The position numbers were made by a program, and so were the translations under genes. Source: a virus. Taken from it: a DNA stretch of 24,981 nt. How positions within the stretch are numbered: position 1 is the first letter of the stretch; the number at the start of each line of letters is the position of its first letter. This document shows positions 20,694 to 24,981 of this stretch, one piece after another. The stretch covers positions 1 through 24,981 of IMG/VR virus record IMGVR_UViG_3300024979_000019; one strand, written 5' to 3'. Under the pieces are notes generated by a model, which saw nothing but the letters and a program-made list of their open reading frames with translations, searched no databases and had not been told where the DNA came from.

Positions 20694-21537
20694 ACCACAA
20701 AAAGTACTCTCTTTAAAGGATGAACTTGCAAAGAAAAAACCAAAACTACAAGGAGAATATATACTTACTGAAAAAATAGATGGTTGGTATGTGTATTTTG
20801 AATATATTAATGGAGTATGGCATACTCCTAAAAGTTCCGCAGGTAGACCTATTCCTGCATTTGAATGGATGGATTTAACTACGTTACCAAAATATAACTC
20901 AGATGCAGTTCTTATTGCAGAAGCATACATACCAGACTGCCCATTCTTCATTACGAATGGGATTTTCAACCGTAGTATAGGAGATTATCATTGTAAAGAT
21001 GTAAAATTCATAGTTCATGATATAGTCCAAAATGATTATCTTCAACGAGCTAATGTACGTTTTCAACACACTTTTAGGTTTGAAGAACTTAGATACTTTG
21101 ACAGACCTGAAGTTCTTCTGCTATCAACATATAATGAGAAACTATGGTTAAAGACTTTCGAGTCTGTAGTTGAAAACAATGGTGAAGGTATTGTAGCAAA
21201 ACGTGTTGATAGTTTTTATTCCCCTGGAAAACGTAACGCAGACTTATTGAAGTTAAAACTTGAGTGTACAATAGATGCACTTGCAGTGAGACTTGAAGAA
21301 TCAATTGGAGATAAAGGACTTACGGCATTGACGTTAGTATCTCAACGTGCTAATGGTATAGAGATTCGCACGGTGATTGGAAAACATGAAGATCAGAAGA
21401 GGTTTAAAGAAGACTCTACGAGTATTATTGGTAAGGTTGTAGAAATTAAAGGTATGGAGGTATATGATGATGGTCAGGTACGCCAGCCTGTGTTTAAACA
21501 TGTAAGAGAAGATAAAAGAATAGGAGATATAGATTGA
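20671..21537 (+). CDS. ATP-dependent DNA ligase, small phage type
   Basis: Motif I KIDG (Lys 35, adenylated), VKFIVHDI (motif IIIa region, about 111-118), EGIVAKR (motif IV, 172-178) and LLKLK (motif V, 192-196) identify a covalent nucleotidyltransferase. From about residue 200, a beta-rich C-terminal OB-fold (CTIDALAV... GKVVEIKGMEV) is present, as expected for a DNA rather than RNA ligase. 288 aa is a small but complete form. ATG at 20683 (residue 5) has GGAAC upstream and may be the true start. It seals nicks in phage DNA. The stop overlaps the next gene start. Confidence 0.93.
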   Translation: MEHVMIFKPQKVLSLKDELAKKKPKLQGEYILTEKIDGWYVYFEYINGVWHTPKSSAGRPIPAFEWMDLTTLPKYNSDAVLIAEAYIPDCPFFITNGIFNRSIGDYHCKDVKFIVHDIVQNDYLQRANVRFQHTFRFEELRYFDRPEVLLLSTYNEKLWLKTFESVVENNGEGIVAKRVDSFYSPGKRNADLLKLKLECTIDALAVRLEESIGDKGLTALTLVSQRANGIEIRTVIGKHEDQKRFKEDSTSIIGKVVEIKGMEVYDDGQVRQPVFKHVREDKRIGDID

Positions 21538-22172
21538 AAATTGAGAAAAAGATAATCGGATACAAAGTTCTTACAGAGAAAGATAAAGAGAATCTTCTAA
21601 CAATAGAACCAGTTATTCAACGAACTAAAGTTCTCTTAACCCGACCAGAAGTCTTATCTGGAACAACCTATAAAATTAAACCACTTGTCCTTCAACATGG
21701 ATTATATATTACGATAAACAATATAGTTGTTGAAGACAAAGTCCTTCCCTATGAACTTTTTATCTCTTCAAAGAATGTGGAACTATTCCATTTTATGGAA
21801 GTATTGTCTTTAACAATAACTACGTTATTTAGACTTCAACAGGATATTACACATTTACTCGAAGAGTATAGTGATATTCCTGCTATGGGTGGAGACTATT
21901 GGGGAAAACCTAAAGTTAAAGGTGAGAAAGGCAAATTTTATAAAAGTTTTATAGGAGAGATTGCAGATATTATAAAAACTCATATTGATGGTTTAGCTCT
22001 ACAAGAAACAAAAGTTTCTTTTGAAGAGATTGAAATCGTAGATGTTGCAGACGTTGAATATCCAGAGGAGCAAAGTAAAATGTTACTTTGCCCAGCATGT
22101 AATACAAGAAATGCTCTTATGTTAGATGGTTGTCTAACATGTACAAGTTGTTATTATAGTAAGTGTGGATAG
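21534..22172 (+). CDS. Hypothetical protein with C-terminal zinc ribbon, 212 aa
   Basis: The start is TTG at 21534, supported by AGGAG 7 bases upstream and an overlap with the ligase stop. The body is unrecognised, mixed alpha/beta with a GGDYWGKPKVKG loop. The last 30 residues, CPACNTRNALMLDGCLTCTSCYYSKCG, form a cysteine-rich zinc ribbon like the C-terminal tail of B12-dependent (class II) ribonucleotide reductases, as I recall that family. No reductase domain is seen, so this is a shared tail only. Function is unknown. Confidence 0.75.
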   Translation: MKIEKKIIGYKVLTEKDKENLLTIEPVIQRTKVLLTRPEVLSGTTYKIKPLVLQHGLYITINNIVVEDKVLPYELFISSKNVELFHFMEVLSLTITTLFRLQQDITHLLEEYSDIPAMGGDYWGKPKVKGEKGKFYKSFIGEIADIIKTHIDGLALQETKVSFEEIEIVDVADVEYPEEQSKMLLCPACNTRNALMLDGCLTCTSCYYSKCG

Positions 22173-22206
22173 AAAATTTAATTAAACTAATTTAGAGGAA
22201 AATTTT

Positions 22207-22887
22207 ATGTCAAAAGCATATATAGTAGATACAGCGACAACAGGTCTTATTGAACCAATACAACCAATTGAGATGGCTTGGTTAGAACTTACAGAAGATT
22301 ATAAGGTTTATGATAGTTTTCTAAGGCGTTATCGTCCAAGTAAATCTATAGAACTTGGAGCATTGGCTACATCACATATTATGGATGAAGATTTAATAGA
22401 TCAAATCTCCTATACGCAAGCAGAGCATGACCTTCCAAAAGATATTACTTATATGATCGGGCATAATATAGACTACGATTGGAAGGTTCTTGGAGAGTCT
22501 AATGTAAAACGTATTTGTACTAAAGCATTGTCCCAACATCTATGGCCGGGACTTGATTCATATTCACAAAGTGCTTTGATTTACTATCGTTACAGATCTA
22601 TTGCAACAGATCTTTTGAAAAATGCGCATAATGCTTTAGATAATGTCTATAGTAATCTTAATCTTCTTACAGAGATAATTAAAGAAGTAGGTCAAATATC
22701 TTTTGAGGAACTCTGGGAACTTTCCGAACTAGCACGAGTACCTAAAACTATTTCTTTTGGTAAGTTTAAAGGTAAACCTTACACAGCATTAGATTATGGT
22801 TATATTCAATGGTGGCTTACTAAGAGTGATACTCCACCAAATGAGTATCAATTAAAAGCACTTCGTGCCGCAGGATGGACGGTATGA
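22207..22887 (+). CDS. ExoX-like DEDDh exonuclease with altered Exo I motif
   Basis: The N-terminal DnaQ-fold has Exo I DTATTG (residues 8-13), where the normal motif is DTETTG, so the second acidic metal ligand is Ala 10. Exo II GHNIDYD (H86, N87, D91) and Exo III HNALD (H141, D145) are intact. The last 45 residues (SFGKFKGKPYTALDYGYIQWWL) match the C-terminal extension of E. coli ExoX, so it belongs to that subfamily. Loss of the Glu may reduce catalysis. The stop overlaps the next ATG (ATGA), tying expression to a second exonuclease. Confidence 0.85.
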   Translation: MSKAYIVDTATTGLIEPIQPIEMAWLELTEDYKVYDSFLRRYRPSKSIELGALATSHIMDEDLIDQISYTQAEHDLPKDITYMIGHNIDYDWKVLGESNVKRICTKALSQHLWPGLDSYSQSALIYYRYRSIATDLLKNAHNALDNVYSNLNLLTEIIKEVGQISFEELWELSELARVPKTISFGKFKGKPYTALDYGYIQWWLTKSDTPPNEYQLKALRAAGWTV

Positions 22888-23516
22888 TTAAAGTATATAT
22901 CCTCGATACAGAGACTACTGGTATAGGTAAAACCGATGACGTAATAGAAGTTTCTTATAATAAATTAAGCTCTCTCGAAGAAGAGTTAGATATTTTTAAA
23001 AGTTCTTCAATTGCAAATTACAAGGAATATTTTCTTCAAGATGTAGTCACAGAAAGATTCTTCCCGTCTATGCCAATAAATGAATTTGCTTTTAATTGTC
23101 ATGGTATAAGAAGAGCAGAACTTGCTGGAGAGAGACATTCAAAATTTGTTGATATACCAGAGGTAGATTACCTTATCGGGCAAAATATCCCTTTTGATGT
23201 AAAAATGTTAGGACAATCTAATAGTGCAATAAAAGATAGACTTTCAACTATTAAACTTATAGATGCAATTCCATTAGCAAGAGCATTAAATAAACATCAA
23301 AGCTTAGGGTTAGAAGCCTTTAATCTTGATTACCTTGTGAAGACCTTCTTTCCAGAAGATAAAGAATTACTTTTCTCTAAATATCATTCTTCTTCTTTAG
23401 ATATTCTACGAACTATGGTTGTACTTTTTAAACTCATAACTCCATTAGAGAATGTACGAACATGGGAAGAATTATCTAAATTACAAACAACACTGAAAGG
23501 AGTAAAAAAGAAATGA
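22884..23516 (+). CDS. Second DnaQ-fold exonuclease with normal Exo I and altered Exo II
   Basis: The ATG at 22884 overlaps the upstream stop and is preferred to one 9 bases earlier. Exo I is intact (DTETTG, D8 and E10). Exo II is GQNIPFD, with Gln 100 where many members have His and Asp 105 retained. Exo III is YHSSSLD (H168, D173). 210 aa. It differs from its neighbour by lacking the ExoX-like tail. Probably a 3'-5' exonuclease in replication or host DNA degradation. The stop overlaps the Dam gene start. Confidence 0.85.
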   Translation: MIKVYILDTETTGIGKTDDVIEVSYNKLSSLEEELDIFKSSSIANYKEYFLQDVVTERFFPSMPINEFAFNCHGIRRAELAGERHSKFVDIPEVDYLIGQNIPFDVKMLGQSNSAIKDRLSTIKLIDAIPLARALNKHQSLGLEAFNLDYLVKTFFPEDKELLFSKYHSSSLDILRTMVVLFKLITPLENVRTWEELSKLQTTLKGVKKK

Positions 23517-24205
23517 AATATATGGGGAGTAAGAATAGAATAGCTAAGTACATTCTTCCAATTATCCTCAAAGATAGGAAAGAAGGTCAATGTTATGTGG
23601 AACCTTTTGTAGGAGGTTTTAACCTTATAGACAAAGTAAAAGAAAATAGGTTAGCTGCTGACTGTAACCCATACGTTACAATTTTATTTACTGCTATTCA
23701 GTCTGGTTGGCTACCTCCAGATAACATAGCTGAAACTGAGTATAAGAGTGCAAGTCTTAATCGTGAAGTAACTCCTTTAGTATCTTTTATAGGTTTTGGT
23801 TGTAGTTACTCCGGGAAATGGTTTGGTGGATATGCTAGAGGTAATACTAATAACGGTACGCCTAGAAACTACTGCTTAGAAAGTAAAAACAATATTCTTA
23901 AACAGTATGAAGCAATACAAGGTATCCAGATAGAGCATAACAGTTATGAGAGGTTGAGCATCCCATCAAAGAGTCTTATCTATTGTGATCCTCCTTACAG
24001 AGGAACAACAGGTTATAAAGATTCCTTTAACCATGAAAAGTTCTATCAATGGTGTAGAGATAAGAAAGCCGAAGGTCATACTATTTTTGTAAGTGAGTAT
24101 AATATGCCAGATGATTTTAGATGTATCTGGTCTAAAGAACAAACTTCTAGTCTTACTAAAGACACTGGAAGTAAGAGAGCCATTGAAAAATTATTTACAT
24201 TATAG
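23513..24205 (+). CDS. DNA N6-adenine methyltransferase, D12/Dam class
   Basis: The protein opens MKYMGSKNRIAKYIL, has YVEPFVGG (SAM-binding motif I, 28-35), a central target-recognition part, and IYCDPPY (motif IV, 156-162) followed by GTTGYKDSFNHEKFYQW and SEYNMP. These are the ordered marks of class D12 adenine methyltransferases. 230 aa is slightly short but complete. With the PF05869-like enzyme at 14025 the phage carries two adenine methyltransferases, most likely for protection from host restriction; the target sites cannot be read. ATGA overlap upstream. Confidence 0.93.
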   Translation: MKYMGSKNRIAKYILPIILKDRKEGQCYVEPFVGGFNLIDKVKENRLAADCNPYVTILFTAIQSGWLPPDNIAETEYKSASLNREVTPLVSFIGFGCSYSGKWFGGYARGNTNNGTPRNYCLESKNNILKQYEAIQGIQIEHNSYERLSIPSKSLIYCDPPYRGTTGYKDSFNHEKFYQWCRDKKAEGHTIFVSEYNMPDDFRCIWSKEQTSSLTKDTGSKRAIEKLFTL

Positions 24206-24216
24206 GATAGAGAGCA

Positions 24217-24477
24217 ATGACAGATATAAATAATGGTGGAACAACAGATTACTATTCTGTCCCAAAAAATGCTAAAACACTCAATGATCTTATAGAGTTT
24301 AAAAATATGCCTTTCTGGTTAGGAGAAATCTTTAAAACTTGCTATGCTTTCCCTGAAAGATCGACACGAGCTACTGATGGGACATCTTCTAAACTTCGTG
24401 AGGCTAATAAAATACTCTACTATGCTAAACGTGGAGTTAATTTACATAAAACCTCTAGCACAAAAGATACTTTATGA
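24217..24477 (+). CDS. DUF3310-like protein, 86 aa
   Basis: The sequence NNGGTTDYYSVPKNAKTLNDLIE, then MPFWLGEIFKTCYAF and a terminal helix resembles DUF3310 proteins, the group that includes phage T7 gp1.7 (reported as a nucleotide kinase). It keeps the YY-P-LxDLI-M-GxIFK pattern but lacks a P-loop. A role in nucleotide metabolism fits the neighbouring genes but is unproven. The ATGA overlap joins it to the last gene. Confidence 0.65.
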   Translation: MTDINNGGTTDYYSVPKNAKTLNDLIEFKNMPFWLGEIFKTCYAFPERSTRATDGTSSKLREANKILYYAKRGVNLHKTSSTKDTL

Positions 24478-24878
24478 TTAAAATTCCAACCTACCAAGAA
24501 GTTTCAGAACGTATAGCAAAGTTTGAGGAATTTACAGAAGAAGGAGCAATACCAGAACTACCTAGATATTTTGTAGATCGTATAGATAGTTGGACTCCTA
24601 TGTTTAAAAAACATGGAATTGATCCTCCAACTCCTCTTGATGTCTTTATCTATGAAGAAGAACCAATAAGTCTATCTTCTAAGAAAGATTTCTACAAGAA
24701 TCTATCAAACATGCTTGCATATGTAGTTGAAGTTGAGACAGAAAAACATAGAAAGACTATCTATGATTTAATGGAGGAAAAAGAAGACTTAGAAGAAAAG
24801 ATATTTATTAAGAATATAGCATTACTTGGGATTTTAGTATTAATGTTATATAAGATACTCTCCGCCACCTTCCTCTAA
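24474..24878 (+). CDS. Hypothetical protein with C-terminal membrane anchor, 134 aa
   Basis: The protein has a polar N-terminal domain, a probable coiled coil (residues about 85-112, TEKHRKTIYDLMEEKEDLEEK) and one C-terminal hydrophobic helix (IALLGILVLMLYKIL). It would be tail-anchored with the bulk in the cytoplasm. The last eight codons, including the stop, lie inside the terminal inverted repeat, so its natural C terminus depends on how real that repeat junction is. Function unknown. Confidence 0.65.
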   Translation: MIKIPTYQEVSERIAKFEEFTEEGAIPELPRYFVDRIDSWTPMFKKHGIDPPTPLDVFIYEEEPISLSSKKDFYKNLSNMLAYVVEVETEKHRKTIYDLMEEKEDLEEKIFIKNIALLGILVLMLYKILSATFL

Positions 24879-24981
24879 TCCCATCCGTTTCCTAGTATCG
24901 TACAAACTAGGTCAACTTCATTCTATCTTACAGATTCTACCTACAACTACACAACTTCATTATATAGTATTCCGCTCACAT
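24855..24981. repeat. Right copy of the 127-bp inverted terminal repeat
   Basis: This is the exact reverse complement of 1-127. Its first 13 bases (24855-24867) reproduce the tRNA-Ser(GCU) 3' end with CCA on the plus strand, without the rest of the tRNA. The last 24 bases of the terminal gene lie in it. No further gene is present after 24878. Confidence 0.97.

Noticed and set aside
1-24981. Protein-primed linear genome (phi29-like) based on terminal repeats
   Set aside because: The polymerase is family A without protein-priming inserts and no terminal protein candidate is evident; an assembly explanation for a 127-bp repeat is at least as likely.
1-24981. CRISPR array or diversity-generating retroelement
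   Set aside because: No regularly spaced repeats and no reverse transcriptase motifs were found on either strand.
1-24981. Stop codon reassignment
   Set aside because: TAA, TAG and TGA all end well-defined genes at sensible places and no suppressor tRNA is present.

Overview
The window looks like the early and replication half of an AT-rich, lytic tailed dsDNA bacteriophage (Caudoviricetes). Evidence: tightly packed, overlapping small genes; dedicated phage replication, recombination and nucleotide-metabolism genes; three tRNA genes; and many small genes that resemble uncharacterised phage families. I see no capsid, portal, terminase, tail, lysis, integrase or RNA polymerase gene, so this is either a fragment of a larger genome or an unusual element. 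The host cannot be read from the sequence. The standard stop codons are all used.

Ends: bases 1-127 and 24855-24981 are perfect reverse complements. The inner edge of the repeat lies inside the 3' end of a tRNA-Ser gene. Exactly 127 bp is also the largest k-mer of a common short-read assembler, so the repeat may be the visible part of a longer inverted repeat, or an assembly join, rather than a true genome terminus.

Layout: a divergent control region (about 6747-7058) separates two operons. The minus-strand operon (6746 down to 115) carries small unknown phage genes, an SF1 helicase fused to a GIY-YIG nuclease-like domain, an independently promoted 213-aa protein, and tRNA-Ser(UGA), tRNA-Cys(GCA) and tRNA-Ser(GCU). 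The plus-strand operon (7059 to 24878) starts with small unknown genes. It continues with a Dda/RecD-like helicase, an RNA ligase, a Cas4/RecB-like nuclease with a four-cysteine signature, a Sak4-like RecA-fold ATPase, a possible SSB, an adenine methyltransferase, and a SPO1-type DNA polymerase (UDG-like, 3'-5' exonuclease and family A domains). After these come dUTPase, thymidylate synthase, a strong intrinsic terminator (19571-19598), more small genes, an ATP-dependent DNA ligase, two DnaQ-fold exonucleases, a Dam methylase and a DUF3310-like protein.

The genes together suggest a self-sufficient replication and recombination module with dTTP supply and uracil avoidance (dUTPase, ThyA), end processing and annealing (PD-(D/E)XK nuclease, Sak4), nick sealing, RNA repair and modification against restriction.

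The most unusual region is the polymerase locus. The polymerase is broken into two ORFs by a two-gene insertion flanked by short direct repeats in the same codon phase, so deletion between them would restore one reading frame. About 600 bp upstream of the extant start lies a diverged relic of a second polymerase 5' end, joined directly to an exonuclease motif I segment, with a methyltransferase gene between relic and gene. Other partial copies occur nearby (6261-6338 and 7976-8041), suggesting frequent gene erosion and recombination.
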